NCBI RefSeq assembly: GCF_013782625.1
Contig: NZ_CP056199.1
Span: 2,374,588 to 2,438,587, forward strand
Origin: Enterobacter sp. RHBSTW-00994
GTDB lineage: Bacteria; Pseudomonadota; Gammaproteobacteria; Enterobacterales; Enterobacteriaceae
Direction: 5' to 3'
Length of the DNA stretch: 64,000 nucleotides
Both the position numbers and the translations under genes were made by a program. How positions within the stretch are numbered: position 1 is the stretch's first letter; each line of letters opens with the position of its first letter. Under the pieces are notes generated by a model, which made no database searches, had not been told where the DNA came from, and saw nothing but the letters and a program-made list of their open reading frames with translations. Positions 17,312 to 26,814 of the stretch are shown piece by piece.

Positions 17312-17614
17312 TTATTTAAACAGCGCGGAAGACAACCCGATAACCATAACGACGCTCATAATCAACTGGATTAAAATGATAAAAAACGCAAGCGTACCGA
17401 GAACGGTGATTTTTCGTCGAAGAATGAAGGTAATACCGGAGAGAACGCCCCCAAACAGAACGGTTTTCATCAGGAACGTCAACGGTAAAAATGCGACATA
17501 GCCTGTATAAACACCTGCCAAACCGATGAGGCCGATCAATAAGCCACCGCAGACACCCCACACCCAGAACGTCATCGACAAACTTAGCTGCCCCGTTACC
17601 AGCGTTTTCAACAC
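17312..17614 (-). CDS. Small integral membrane protein, unknown
   Basis: About 100 residues with three hydrophobic segments (MTFWVWGVCGGLLIGLIGLAG, split here by context; FLPLTFLMKTVLFGGVLSGITFIL; TLAFFIILIQLIMSVVMVIGL). The start is uncertain: GTG 17614 has GAAGGGA eight bases upstream and is preferred; TTG 17611 or a start up to 21 codons further upstream are alternatives. I do not recognise the family. It lies between the 2HCT carrier and the MlrA-like gene, all on the minus strand but separated by gaps over 100 bases, so it is probably transcribed alone. Confidence 0.5.
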   Translation of the reverse strand: MLKTLVTGQLSLSMTFWVWGVCGGLLIGLIGLAGVYTGYVAFLPLTFLMKTVLFGGVLSGITFILRRKITVLGTLAFFIILIQLIMSVVMVIGLSSALFK

Positions 17615-17766
17615 AACTGCATCCCTTCTGTAATAGTAATAATCGCCATTAAGCCGAAAGATTCGCAGACGGCTCAATCAACAGCACTGACTTTAGAATA
17701 TCGGCATGCGAAACGGATTATTTAGCTTACGTGTGCAATCAGTATGCCAGGGGAAAAAGGTGAGGT

Positions 17767-17797
17767 CCGGTAAGCCACATATCTCGTGGCTTACCGG
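17767..17797. terminator. Perfect 12-base hairpin after the 2HCT carrier gene
   Basis: CCGGTAAGCCAC and GTGGCTTACCGG pair perfectly around a 7-base loop, nine bases past the carrier stop. The T-run on the minus strand comes late (ACCTCACCTTTTT), so termination may be partial. Confidence 0.55.
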
Positions 17798-17805
17798 AAT
17801 CGCGG

Positions 17806-19131
17806 TTACATGATCCAGCCTAACAGCAGCGTCGCGATAATCACGGTAGATGCACCACCAATGCGGGTCGCGATCTGCGCGAAGGGCATCAGCGACATAC
17901 GATTCGACGCCGATAAAATGGCCACATCGCCTGTCCCACCCAGACCGCTATGGCAGCAGGTGACAATCGCCGCTTCAACAGGGTACATATTCAGCCGTGA
18001 CGCAATAAAATACCCGCTTAATGCCATAGCAATCACAATTGATCCACATACCACAACATAGCCGACAGAGAAGACAGAAACGACGCTTTCCAGCGGCACA
18101 TACAGCATGCCAAGGCCGATCATCAACGGCCACACCAGGGCTGCTGAGACGAATTTGTAGCAACTGTGCGCGCCCTGCTCCATTGATGCCGGGATCACGC
18201 TAAAGTACTTGCACAGTACGGCAATCAAAATCATCAGGACCGGGCCAGGAATGTGTACCAGTTTTTCGAATAATCCCCCAACAATGAAAAAGGCACAGAC
18301 CATCAACAGGCCACCGCCCATCAGTTGAAAGTCGGTCTGCTGCACGCTCTGGGCACTGGCAAACAGACTATTGTCTTCTTTGCTACGCGTTAGCATGCCA
18401 TTGCCGGAAAGTGCAGGTCGTTTTGTCCCCAGGCGAGCCAGTGTGCCTGCACAGATGATCGCAAAGATATTCCCCACCACAGCGGCCGGAGCCAGTTGCG
18501 CAACATAGACATCAGGCGTTTGTCCCAATATCGCCGAGTAGGCTAACGACAGGGGCAAAATCCCCTCACCAATACCGCCGCCGATAATCGGAACGATAAT
18601 GAAGAAAAATGTGTGATACGGGGTATAGCCGAATAAAGAGCCGACCAACAATCCACTCAGTACGGCCATCACCGTCCCCGCCACCAGGGGGACAAACATA
18701 CGGATCATCCCCTGGATCAGCAGTATTCGGTTCATCCCCAAAATACTTCCCACCACCAGACACGCGATGACGAAATAGAGGAGATTGGCTTCTTTCATCA
18801 GCAGATGTACGGTATCCAGCGTATGTTTCTGGAACACCCCGAAATAGACCAGTACCGAAGGCAACATGAGGCACAAGATTGCCGGGCCGCCAATGTCTTT
18901 CAGTATCGGGATCTGGCGACCAATTTTGGCAAAGGCAAACCCCAGCGTCATGATGACAGCCAAACCACCGATCATATTTTTAGGCAGCAATCCGGCCCAG
19001 GCTGACACCGCAACAATGGTTGCGATCCCGACAAACAGCATCAAAGGTACAGCACCCACTTCGGCATTGCTCAACCCCAGGGCAAAACGCGAAGGTGGCG
19101 TTGAAGAAGGAAGTACAGGATTATCTTTCAT
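17806..19131 (-). CDS. 2-hydroxycarboxylate transporter (2HCT/CitS family)
   Basis: A 441-residue inner-membrane secondary carrier with about eleven hydrophobic segments. The two family GGxG re-entrant loop motifs are visible: IIGGGIGEGILP mid-protein and SGLGGTGDVAIL near the C-terminus. 2HCT proteins move citrate, malate or lactate with Na+ or H+, or exchange malate for lactate (MleP, CimH, MaeN, CitS). The malic enzyme gene across the divergent promoter region argues for malate. Start at ATG 19131 behind AGGTGAT; a longer frame has no support. Confidence 0.88.
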   Translation of the reverse strand: MKDNPVLPSSTPPSRFALGLSNAEVGAVPLMLFVGIATIVAVSAWAGLLPKNMIGGLAVIMTLGFAFAKIGRQIPILKDIGGPAILCLMLPSVLVYFGVFQKHTLDTVHLLMKEANLLYFVIACLVVGSILGMNRILLIQGMIRMFVPLVAGTVMAVLSGLLVGSLFGYTPYHTFFFIIVPIIGGGIGEGILPLSLAYSAILGQTPDVYVAQLAPAAVVGNIFAIICAGTLARLGTKRPALSGNGMLTRSKEDNSLFASAQSVQQTDFQLMGGGLLMVCAFFIVGGLFEKLVHIPGPVLMILIAVLCKYFSVIPASMEQGAHSCYKFVSAALVWPLMIGLGMLYVPLESVVSVFSVGYVVVCGSIVIAMALSGYFIASRLNMYPVEAAIVTCCHSGLGGTGDVAILSASNRMSLMPFAQIATRIGGASTVIIATLLLGWIM

Positions 19132-19599
19132 TTTATCACCTGATTTGTGAGTTCGGATAAACAGAGTTGCAGGAATAAACAGACGTTCATTCCTGAGAGT
19201 AAACATGTTCTTAAAAAGAAAATAAAAGTTAAAATGGCCATTTATAAAAACAGGCTCAGTTTGAAAATAGCACGGTGATTTTTAGTGTGAAAGTGACTAC
19301 CTAACAATGAATGAGCGAAATGTGAACAATGCAGTGATTTTATTTTAAATAACTTAATTCATCATTTTGTAATTAAAGTTATTGACGGCGTTGAAATTTT
19401 ATTTTTATTTGTGGTTTTATTGTTATTTATCAAAATATGGCGACACAACATCAACACCCTACCTTATCAAACTAAAACAATCATTTTGAAATTAATTAAA
19501 CCAGAAAGACTGTGACCGTTATCACTCCTGCCCTGTTTTCTAACCGCTAGATTAGCCCATCAACGAAACCCATAAAAAATATACTCTACAGGAAACCCT
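19132..19599. promoter_or_regulatory. AT-rich divergent control region of the malate-use genes
   Basis: These 468 bases separate the 2HCT gene from the AEC carrier and malic enzyme genes. Apart from the CRP-type site listed separately I see no reading frame and no strong hairpin. The stretch 19300-19500 is very AT-rich, as expected for a regulated promoter. No regulator gene adjoins it. Confidence 0.5.
19511..19553 (+). promoter_or_regulatory. CRP-type site and class-II promoter upstream of the AEC carrier
   Basis: TGTGACCGTTATCACT (19511-19526) matches the CRP consensus TGTGA-N6-TCACA at nine of ten core positions. TAGATT at 19548-19553 is a plausible -10. A start site near 19560 would put the CRP centre at about -41.5, the class-II activation position. 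Catabolite control of dicarboxylate use fits. Read by eye only. Confidence 0.6.
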
Positions 19600-20547
19600 A
19601 TGCCCTCATTATTATTACAATCACTGTTTCCACTCGTTTTTATTATGTTACTAGGGTGGTTAAGCGGAAAATTAGGTTATACCCGCCGCGAAGATGCAAA
19701 CGTCCTGGCGACGGTCGTCATTCGATTTGCACTTCCCTTTCATCTTTTTATTGGAGCACTGAATACTGACCCTAATAAGATAAAAAATCTGACGTTTATG
19801 GCCGTTCTGGTTGTCGGTCTGATGGGGTCATATTTACTGACATTATTTATCTCACGCGTGGTGTTTCGCCACGACATCAAGACCAGTGCTATTCAGTCAC
19901 TTGTGTGTGCTTTCCCGGACATGGCCTATTTTGGTGCGCCGGTCCTCGCCGTATTAATCGGACCTGAGGGTTTTATTGGCGTCCTGATCGGCAATATCAT
20001 TACCAGTGTCATTATGATTCCACTGACTATCGTCCTGATTCGTATGGGAGACAAAAGCGACGATGCTTCCCTGAATGCGCTTCACCCTGGGGCCATGATT
20101 GCACAGAATCTGATCAAAGCCGCACGCAACCCGATTGTCTGGATACCAGTATCAGGTGTGTTGCTCAGTCTGGCCGGAGTACAGATCCCACATATTCTCA
20201 GCATGCCTATTGAGATGGTAGGTAAAGTGTCTGGCGGACTTTCTTTGTTTGCTTTAGGTCTGCTGTTTTATGGCGAACGGCCAACACTTAACGTACAGAC
20301 GTTTACCAATATCAGTATTAAAAATCTGATTCAACCTGCCATGATGGCCGCTGCGGGCCTTGCATTTGGCTTAAGCCACACGTTATTACAGCAAGTTGTT
20401 ATTATTGGCGCGACACCATCAGCCATTGCGGCAGGGATGTTTGCCTTACGCAGCGACACCTATATTGATACCGCCTCGTCCTCTATTTTAATTGGCACAG
20501 CCGTCGGCGTGCTTACAGAGGGCGTGATGATTTATTTAATATCTTAA
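19600..20547 (+). CDS. AEC-family transporter, probable malate permease
   Basis: A 315-residue inner-membrane protein with about ten hydrophobic segments in two halves, of the auxin-efflux-carrier family. Bacterial members include MdcF and the malate permease MleP of lactic acid bacteria. Visible landmarks are FPDMAYFGAPVL, NP and LFALGLLFYG in the two halves. The start follows CAGGAAACCCT. It is 54 bases upstream of the malic enzyme gene on the same strand, almost surely one transcript, so malate or a related acid is the likely substrate. Confidence 0.85.
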   Translation: MPSLLLQSLFPLVFIMLLGWLSGKLGYTRREDANVLATVVIRFALPFHLFIGALNTDPNKIKNLTFMAVLVVGLMGSYLLTLFISRVVFRHDIKTSAIQSLVCAFPDMAYFGAPVLAVLIGPEGFIGVLIGNIITSVIMIPLTIVLIRMGDKSDDASLNALHPGAMIAQNLIKAARNPIVWIPVSGVLLSLAGVQIPHILSMPIEMVGKVSGGLSLFALGLLFYGERPTLNVQTFTNISIKNLIQPAMMAAAGLAFGLSHTLLQQVVIIGATPSAIAAGMFALRSDTYIDTASSSILIGTAVGVLTEGVMIYLIS

Positions 20548-20601
20548 CTCTGTCTCAACTCATTTATTTACTGAAATACATCTATTTCCCAGGAGTAACA
20601 C

Positions 20602-22287
20602 ATGTCTCGCAAAGAAGTTCTTTACACCCCGTATAACGGAGCTGTTTTGCTGGAAAATCCGCTGTTAAACAAAGGACTGGCGTTTATTAAAGAAGAACGT
20701 GACAATTTCAACCTTCACGGTTTATTACCCCATAATGTGGAAACCATTGAGGAACAGACGGAGCGCGCCTGGAAACAGTTTTGCCATTTTAAAAGTGATA
20801 TTTCCCGTCACGTTTACCTGCGAAATATTCAGGACACTAACGAGACGTTGTTTTACAATCTGTTGCGTTCACATCTGAAAGAGACTCTGCCGATCATCTA
20901 TACACCAACAGTGGGTGAGGCCTGCGAACATTTCTCCACTATTTACCGTCGGGCACGTGGTCTCTTTATCTCATGGCCCAACCGTCATCGTATTGATGAA
21001 ATGCTACAAAGCTTCTCGCGCAATGATATTCGCGTCATCGTCGTGACCGATGGTGAACGAATTCTGGGGCTGGGAGATCAAGGTATCGGCGGGATGGGAA
21101 TTCCGATTGGGAAATTATCGTTATATACCGCATGTGGCGGTATTCACCCGGCGTCTACCCTTCCGATTATGCTGGATGTCGGAACGAATAATAAAGAACA
21201 CCTGGACGATCCACTGTATATGGGCTGGCGTCATCCGCGCATCAACGACGATCAGTACGCCGAATTTATGGATATGTTTATTAACACCGTCAAAAATCGC
21301 TGGCCGAACGTACTGTTGCAATTCGAAGATTTTGCGCAGAAAAACGCCACTAAACTGCTCCAGCGCTACCGCGATCAACTCTGTTGTTTCAACGACGATA
21401 TTCAGGGAACCGCCGCCGTGACGACCGGTACGCTGATCGCCGCCGCACATACCGCCGGAACCCGCATCCGCGATCAACGTGTAGTCTTCCTGGGCGGCGG
21501 CTCCGCAGGTTGTGGTATTGCTGAAAAAATTGTCGCGCTGATGGTCGATGATGGTCTGAGTGAATCAGAGGCTCGCCGTAACATCTTTATGGTGGACCGC
21601 TTTGGATTGCTGACGGATGACATGACCAATCTTCTCGACTTCCAAAAGAACCTGTTAACCCGGCGGGACGATATTCGCCACTGGCAGGTGGAATCGACCA
21701 ATATTTCACTGATGGAAGTGGTACAGAATGCACACCCAACCGTCATGATTGGCGTTTCCGGGCAGCCAGGTTTGTTCAGTGAAGAGATCGTTAAAGAAAT
21801 GCACCGCCACTGTCCGCGCCCCATCATTATGCCGCTCTCCAATCCGACCTCGCGCGCGGAAGCCCAGCCGCAGGATCTGATCGCGTGGACACAGGGGGCA
21901 GCCCTGATCGCAACGGGGAGTCCATTTGCCCCAGTGTTCTACCAGAATGAGGAGTATGAAATTGCCCAGTGCAACAACGCATATATTTTCCCGGGACTGG
22001 GATTAGGCATTCTGGCAAGTCACGCCCGGCGGGTCACGGAAGAGATGCTGATGGTGGCCAGCCGCACCCTGGCGGCGCACTCTCCGCTGGTCACAACGGA
22101 AAAAGGCGGTTTACTGCCACCGGTCGATCAGATTGAAACCGTCTCTCGCCATATCGCGTTTGCCGTTGCCCGGGCAGCTATCGAAAAAGGGGTTGCCCCT
22201 GCTATCAGCGATGAGGCGCTAATGGAAAGGATTGACGCAACATACTGGCAATCCGATTACGCCCCATACCGACGTTCTGCTCTGTAA
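20602..22287 (+). CDS. Malic enzyme (NAD-type, MaeA-like paralogue)
   Basis: A 561-residue malic enzyme close in length and sequence to E. coli MaeA (565). YTPTVG lies at 100-105, GLGDQGIGG from 156, the metal ligands E242, D243 (FEDFAQ) and D266 (FNDDIQG) are present, and the second dinucleotide loop is GGGSAG (298-303). The reaction is oxidative decarboxylation of malate to pyruvate and CO2 with NAD+. Malolactic enzymes have the same fold, so a malate-to-lactate activity cannot be excluded. The link to two carrier genes suggests a dedicated malate catabolic module and a paralogue of housekeeping maeA. Ribosome-binding site AGGAGTAACAC. Confidence 0.87.
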   Translation: MSRKEVLYTPYNGAVLLENPLLNKGLAFIKEERDNFNLHGLLPHNVETIEEQTERAWKQFCHFKSDISRHVYLRNIQDTNETLFYNLLRSHLKETLPIIYTPTVGEACEHFSTIYRRARGLFISWPNRHRIDEMLQSFSRNDIRVIVVTDGERILGLGDQGIGGMGIPIGKLSLYTACGGIHPASTLPIMLDVGTNNKEHLDDPLYMGWRHPRINDDQYAEFMDMFINTVKNRWPNVLLQFEDFAQKNATKLLQRYRDQLCCFNDDIQGTAAVTTGTLIAAAHTAGTRIRDQRVVFLGGGSAGCGIAEKIVALMVDDGLSESEARRNIFMVDRFGLLTDDMTNLLDFQKNLLTRRDDIRHWQVESTNISLMEVVQNAHPTVMIGVSGQPGLFSEEIVKEMHRHCPRPIIMPLSNPTSRAEAQPQDLIAWTQGAALIATGSPFAPVFYQNEEYEIAQCNNAYIFPGLGLGILASHARRVTEEMLMVASRTLAAHSPLVTTEKGGLLPPVDQIETVSRHIAFAVARAAIEKGVAPAISDEALMERIDATYWQSDYAPYRRSAL

Positions 22288-22294
22288 AACGACG

Positions 22295-22337
22295 AGGGAT
22301 AATCGCCAGGGTTAACATAATCCTGGCGATTATCCCT
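22295..22337 (+). terminator. Perfect 16-base hairpin after the malic enzyme gene
   Basis: AGGGATAATCGCCAGG and CCTGGCGATTATCCCT form a perfect 16-base stem with an 11-base loop, eight bases after the stop. It lacks a T-run, so it may stabilise the mRNA 3' end or terminate with help. Confidence 0.6.
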
Positions 22338-22422
22338 GTGCCCTGCTTGATTGGGGGGCTACTCAGAAGAGAGAAATCGACGTACTCTTATCCTGTAAAA
22401 ACCAATAAAAACAGGGATAAAT

Positions 22423-23859
22423 ATGAAAGCTGTACTGCCGATTTTTATCGCGTTGGCATCAGGACTCGCCTTCAGCCCAGCCCAGGCGAGCGAAACGAAA
22501 CCCAGCGCACCTACCGTTACCAGTGCGTATGTCAACCCACTCTATTTCTTCCGCCAAAATGATCGCCTGACCTACGTAACAATGGTGAAATTTGACAACG
22601 GATCAAGCGTCGAGCGCTGGAATACGGTGGATTGCGAGAATAAGAAATACTACAAACTGTACTGGGATTTACTGGGTAAAGAGGGGGATCACCGCGCCCG
22701 TTACTATGGCACAAAGGGTTTCGAACGGTATGCTCCAGCCCAGGAGACGGCCGAGTTAGGTGCAGATATGATCGCGAAAATGTGTGATATCAAAATCCGG
22801 AACAGTGACTGGGTTTACAGCGAAAAGAAAAACACCGAAGGCAAAGATATCAAGGAAGCCTCTTCCCTGGTCGATATCGCAAACATCGTGAAAATCAACG
22901 ATAAACTCGTTGTCAGGCTCGGTTACGGTTATGAAGAGATTGGCTACGATCCGCCCTACGATGCCCCCTTTGATTTAAAGGTCGAATACCATATTTATGA
23001 CTGCAAAGCCGGTAAGGATACGGTCATTGGCGCCACAGACGTCGATTCTCAGGGCTTTGTCACCGACAGCTTGATCGGTGAAGCAATGAAAAAACGCGCT
23101 TCAGGATTCACCAACAGCGAAAAAGTTGTCGCGGCACTCAAGACGCTGTGCAGCATGTCCGATCCTCAGCAGTATCGCGGTGAAGGCAAATACCAGACCC
23201 ATCAGGGAAAATCCGTTGCAAAATACAGCGGACCGAATATGCCTGACTTCAGTAACAACAATCCCACCTGGATAAACAGATTCCCGCTCAATGCAGGCGT
23301 AGAAGAGAAAGGCATCGCATTAATAAAAACCTGGGCCGAACCACGCTTTAAGCAGCTTAAATGGACGGAAACGCAGGCCGGAGACAAAGCAGTCAATATG
23401 GTCGCTGACGTGCAAAGCAACGGTCTGGTCCGCCGTTTGGAAGATTACAACATGTTTACCGCTCAGCGAATTCTGGTCGCGAATGACATTCAGCTTAAGG
23501 GCGCCATGAGCATCAGCTATTCGCCATCGATCACACAAAAGCTTGATACCACGCTGCGCTTCCCCCTATCGCAAGGTCAGCAATACCATGAGTTAACGGA
23601 ATCGGCCGGCCAGGACGAAGGCAACGTCTCCCGTATTGAACGTCGCTGCCGCGTCACCGGTTCGGATGAGGCGAGCAAAATTAATAGCGCCTTTACCGGT
23701 ACTTACTGGCGTGTTGAATGTGATGAATTCAGTAAGGAGGGGCCGGAGAAAACGGTAAAAGCATGGCTCAACGATTTGCGGATTTTCCTGCCGATGGATC
23801 GTATTTATAACGGTAAATCACAGCACGTTCAGATCACCGGAGTCCACATCACGCGTTAA
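22423..23859 (+). CDS. Exported protein of unknown function
   Basis: A 478-residue protein with a clear signal peptide (hydrophobic core IFIALASGLAF, cleavage near AQAS, about residue 24). The mature protein is hydrophilic with several cysteines (VDCENK, KMCDIK, YDCKAG, TLCSMS, RRCRVT, VECDEF) that could form disulfides in the periplasm. I do not recognise the family. Two segments (RFTLV-like WNTVDCENKKYY and YDCKAGKDTVIG) look like repeats of one strand-loop element. It stands alone between hairpins at 22295-22337 and 23869-23895, so it is probably monocistronic. Start ATG 22423 behind CAGGGATAA. Confidence 0.7.
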   Translation: MKAVLPIFIALASGLAFSPAQASETKPSAPTVTSAYVNPLYFFRQNDRLTYVTMVKFDNGSSVERWNTVDCENKKYYKLYWDLLGKEGDHRARYYGTKGFERYAPAQETAELGADMIAKMCDIKIRNSDWVYSEKKNTEGKDIKEASSLVDIANIVKINDKLVVRLGYGYEEIGYDPPYDAPFDLKVEYHIYDCKAGKDTVIGATDVDSQGFVTDSLIGEAMKKRASGFTNSEKVVAALKTLCSMSDPQQYRGEGKYQTHQGKSVAKYSGPNMPDFSNNNPTWINRFPLNAGVEEKGIALIKTWAEPRFKQLKWTETQAGDKAVNMVADVQSNGLVRRLEDYNMFTAQRILVANDIQLKGAMSISYSPSITQKLDTTLRFPLSQGQQYHELTESAGQDEGNVSRIERRCRVTGSDEASKINSAFTGTYWRVECDEFSKEGPEKTVKAWLNDLRIFLPMDRIYNGKSQHVQITGVHITR

Positions 23860-23868
23860 TGGGTAAGT

Positions 23869-23895
23869 TCAACGGCATCCACCGGATGCCGTTGA
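23869..23895. terminator. Perfect 12-base hairpin between convergent genes
   Basis: TCAACGGCATCC and GGATGCCGTTGA pair perfectly around a 3-base loop, between the stops of the exported-protein gene and pptA. No T-run is present on either strand; it probably serves both transcripts. Confidence 0.55.
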
Positions 23896-23917
23896 CGTGC
23901 TAAACGGAAATTGGTCG

Positions 23918-24148
23918 CTACATCGAATAGCCCGGTTTTTTAATCAGCTCATCCATTTTCGGGCCAATTTCCGTGTCCCAGACCTGCGCTTTCCAGTCAT
24001 CTGGCTGAACCTGGTTCAGAGCAACAGATACCGAGCGGTCTTTGCTGTCGAGATGACGAATAATCACATCAGCAATATCCGCTGCCAGCGCAGCTTTTTG
24101 CTCATCATTCAGGTCGCGGGGGAAACATTTGATATCAACGTGCGGCAT
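23918..24148 (-). CDS. pptA: 4-oxalocrotonate tautomerase family protein
   Basis: A 76-residue protein very close to E. coli PptA/YdcE ([26 protein letters not shown] at the end). After removal of the initiator Met the catalytic Pro1 is exposed, as the family requires. PptA tautomerises phenylpyruvate-type enols in vitro; its physiological substrate is unknown. I start at ATG 24148 so that Pro is residue 2; the frame is open 11 codons further upstream, but that would bury the catalytic proline. Confidence 0.88.
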   Translation of the reverse strand: MPHVDIKCFPRDLNDEQKAALAADIADVIIRHLDSKDRSVSVALNQVQPDDWKAQVWDTEIGPKMDELIKKPGYSM

Positions 24149-24224
24149 GTGCAGGGCTCCTTGTGTTCGAGAGAAATCCACACTAGCAGATTATCGGACC
24201 TGCTCTTAACACCTTGTGCAGTTA

Positions 24225-25112
24225 TCAGTAGGTTATCCCCGGCGGATTCACGTCGGATTGCGCCACCGCTTCGCCCTGTTCACCCCACCGCGCCAGCACG
24301 CTCTGGTACTCACCTTGCTGAATAGCGCCGTCCAGTGCAGCCTGCAAGGCGTATACCAGTCCGTTGCCTTTTTTGGTGGTGGTCGCCACAAACGCTTTTT
24401 TCGGCCCTAAGCCGACCACCCGCGTTTTGCCGGTCAGCGCCGCTTTGTAGGCCGATACCGACTGAGGTCCAAAGAACACATCAGCCCGACCTGACTGAAT
24501 ATATAAATTCCCGGAAGCATCATCGGTCAAATAGACAGGCAACGCAGGTTCGCGTCCGGCGCGTTTATTTTCGTCGTTCCAGCCGAGTAAAATACGTTCC
24601 TGATTCGTGCCGGAACCGACAATCACCTTTTTACCGGCGAGATCTTCCGCACTCTTAATCGACTGAATCTCACTGGTGGACTTCACGGAGAATGCCAGGG
24701 AATCAACGCGATAGGTTGCAAAATCAAACTTCTCTTTTCGCTGCTCGGTCACCGCAATATTCACCAGCGCCACATCATAACGCCCGGAGGAGATCCCCAG
24801 AGGCCAGTCTTCCCATGCGGTTGGAACCAGCTTCAGCTTTAACCCCAGCCGCCCCGCCAGCAAACGTGCGATATCCGGATCGCTGCCAATACGGGTACGG
24901 TTGTCGCTGGCTAACAATGCCAGCGGAGGTGAATTGAGTGCCGAGATGGCGACTGTTAACGTGCCCGGCGCGACAAATTTGTAATCCTTCGGGATCTTCT
25001 CCACGGCCTGCGGATCGACCGTCACAGGCAGTGGCTGCTCATTGGCTTTCAAATCGATGCTGGCCTGGCTTGCGCTCGCAAAGGCCAGGCATACCAGAAG
25101 TCCATATTTCAT
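24225..25112 (-). CDS. Amino-acid-type ABC substrate-binding protein 1 of the sulfur-salvage operon
   Basis: A 295-residue periplasmic binding protein of the polar amino acid/cystine family with a short signal peptide (LVCLAFASASQAS). Family segments include LTVAISALNSPPLALLASDN, WEDWPLGISSGRYDVALVNI and VIVGSGTNQERILLGWNDEN. It is clearly homologous to the second binding protein of the same operon (27334-28266), so the single permease-ATPase pair has two receptors, possibly with different ligand preference. It is the last gene of the operon, 9 bases after the ATPase gene. Confidence 0.87.
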   Translation of the reverse strand: MKYGLLVCLAFASASQASIDLKANEQPLPVTVDPQAVEKIPKDYKFVAPGTLTVAISALNSPPLALLASDNRTRIGSDPDIARLLAGRLGLKLKLVPTAWEDWPLGISSGRYDVALVNIAVTEQRKEKFDFATYRVDSLAFSVKSTSEIQSIKSAEDLAGKKVIVGSGTNQERILLGWNDENKRAGREPALPVYLTDDASGNLYIQSGRADVFFGPQSVSAYKAALTGKTRVVGLGPKKAFVATTTKKGNGLVYALQAALDGAIQQGEYQSVLARWGEQGEAVAQSDVNPPGITY

Positions 25113-25121
25113 GTGCGCTCC

Positions 25122-25895
25122 TTATAGTACTTTCGACAAGAACTGGCGCGTTCGCGCATGCGACGGACGGTTCAGCACCTCATCACTGCTGCCCTGTTCC
25201 ACAATTTTTCCATCGACCATAAACACCACCTGGTCCGCCACTTCGCGGGCAAAACCAATCTCATGTGTCACGACCACCAGCGTTGTGCCGGACCGCGCCA
25301 GCTTTTTGATCACATCCAGCACTTCGCCCACCAGTTCCGGGTCAAGCGCTGAAGTGGGTTCATCAAACAGCATGACACGTGGGCGCAATGCCAGCGCGCG
25401 GGCAATCGCGATACGCTGCTGCTGACCACCGGAAAGATGGCGCGACCAGGCATCCGCTTTATCGCGCAGCCCTACCACATCCAGCAGATCATAGGCCCGA
25501 TCAATCGCCTCTTTTCGGCTCAGTTGCTTGTGCGCAACAGGCGCTTCAATCAGGTTTTCCAGCACCGTGAGATGTGGAAACAGGTTGAAATTCTGGAAGA
25601 CGTAACCCACGTTAATACGTTGTTTGAGGATCGCTTTCTCTTTCAGCTCGTAGAGTTTGTCCCCCTGACGGCGATAACCGATGTAGTCGCCGTCAATCTG
25701 AATAAAGCCTTCATCAACTCGTTCCAGATGGTTAATCGTGCGTAACAGCGTCGATTTACCTGATCCGGATGGCCCCAGGATCACCGTGACGGAACCTGGT
25801 GGGATCTCCAGAGAGACATTATCCAGCGCTTTGTGGCGACCAAAGAACTTACTGACGCCAGTAATTGAAATGTGTCCTTCAGGAGAGGCTTGCAT
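25122..25895 (-). CDS. Amino-acid-type ABC transporter ATPase
   Basis: A 257-residue ATPase of the GlnQ/HisP type: Walker A GPSGSGKST, signature LSGGQQQR and Walker B VMLFDEPTSALDPE are all intact. It drives import of the ligand captured by the two binding proteins of this operon. It overlaps the permease gene by 17 bases. The B. subtilis counterparts would be YtmN and YxeO. Confidence 0.9.
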   Translation of the reverse strand: MQASPEGHISITGVSKFFGRHKALDNVSLEIPPGSVTVILGPSGSGKSTLLRTINHLERVDEGFIQIDGDYIGYRRQGDKLYELKEKAILKQRINVGYVFQNFNLFPHLTVLENLIEAPVAHKQLSRKEAIDRAYDLLDVVGLRDKADAWSRHLSGGQQQRIAIARALALRPRVMLFDEPTSALDPELVGEVLDVIKKLARSGTTLVVVTHEIGFAREVADQVVFMVDGKIVEQGSSDEVLNRPSHARTRQFLSKVL

Positions 25896-26805
25896 GAACG
25901 GGCTCCTGTGTCTGTGTGGTGGTAACAGAACGTGTACGGCTGGCCGTGCGGTTCTGGTTCACGGCGGAACGGCGCTCGCTCCGGGCAAGACCGCGCTCCA
26001 CGACATGCTGAATAACGGACAACACGGTGGTGATCACCAGATACCACACCGCGCCGACCATCAGCAGCGGGATCACTTCCTGCGTGCGGTTGTAGATCAT
26101 CTGAATGGTGTAGAAGAGTTCCGGCATCGCCAGCACGTAGACCATTGCCGTCCCTTTCGCGAGGCTGATGATCTCGTTAAATCCGGCGGGCAGAATGGTG
26201 CGTAGCGCCTGCGGCAGAATGATACGTACCGTACGACGCCAGGCCGGTAAACCGAGTGCCGCCGCAGCTTCATACTGACCGTGGTCGACACCCAGGAACC
26301 CGCCACGGATAATCTCAGCGGTATAGGCGCTCTGCACCAGCGTCAGCCCTACCACGGCAGTGGAAAACTGCCCCAGCACATTGATGGTTTCAAAACTGCC
26401 CCAGGTGATGCGGGTAAAGGGGACGCCGAGAGAGAGCGTATCGTAGAGATACGAAAAGTTGTACAGGATGATCAGGACCACAATCAGTGGCAGCGACCGA
26501 AACAGCCAGATGTATCCCCATGCCAGGCTGCTCAACAGCCAGGAGGATGACAACCGGGCCAGCGCCAGCAGCCCGCCAATCACCACGCTTAATGCCGTAC
26601 CAATAAGCGTTAGCAACAGCGTTTGCCCTAATCCCTCCAGAATCACCGGGTCAAAGAACCAGCGCGCGAATACCGCCCACTCCCAGCGTGGGTTGAAGGC
26701 CACAGACTGTATGACCACCGCCAGTACAAACAGGGCAGCAACTGCGCCAACCGCGCGCAGTGGATAGCGCGCCGGGACCACCTTGATGGTTTCAACGTTG
26801 TTCAT
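25879..26805 (-). CDS. Amino-acid-type ABC transporter permease
   Basis: A 308-residue permease of the HisM/GlnP type, with about five or six transmembrane segments and the coupling loop AAALGLPAWRRTVRIILPQALRT cut here at its key part (LGLPAWRRTVRIILPQA). The C-terminus has a Ser/Arg/Thr-rich tail. Only one permease gene is present, so it probably works as a homodimer. It follows the acetyltransferase gene by 9 bases. Confidence 0.88.
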   Translation of the reverse strand: MNNVETIKVVPARYPLRAVGAVAALFVLAVVIQSVAFNPRWEWAVFARWFFDPVILEGLGQTLLLTLIGTALSVVIGGLLALARLSSSWLLSSLAWGYIWLFRSLPLIVVLIILYNFSYLYDTLSLGVPFTRITWGSFETINVLGQFSTAVVGLTLVQSAYTAEIIRGGFLGVDHGQYEAAAALGLPAWRRTVRIILPQALRTILPAGFNEIISLAKGTAMVYVLAMPELFYTIQMIYNRTQEVIPLLMVGAVWYLVITTVLSVIQHVVERGLARSERRSAVNQNRTASRTRSVTTTQTQEPVHASLS

Positions 26806-26814
26806 CGTCGTTCC

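Noticed and set aside
19257-19360. Second CRP site (TGTGAACAATGCAGTGA) in the malate control region
   Set aside because: The right half does not form TCACA at the required 6-base spacing.
20602-22287. Naming the enzyme maeA outright
   Set aside because: It is full-length and similar, but its context differs from E. coli maeA and malolactic enzymes share the same motifs, so paralogue status is more likely.
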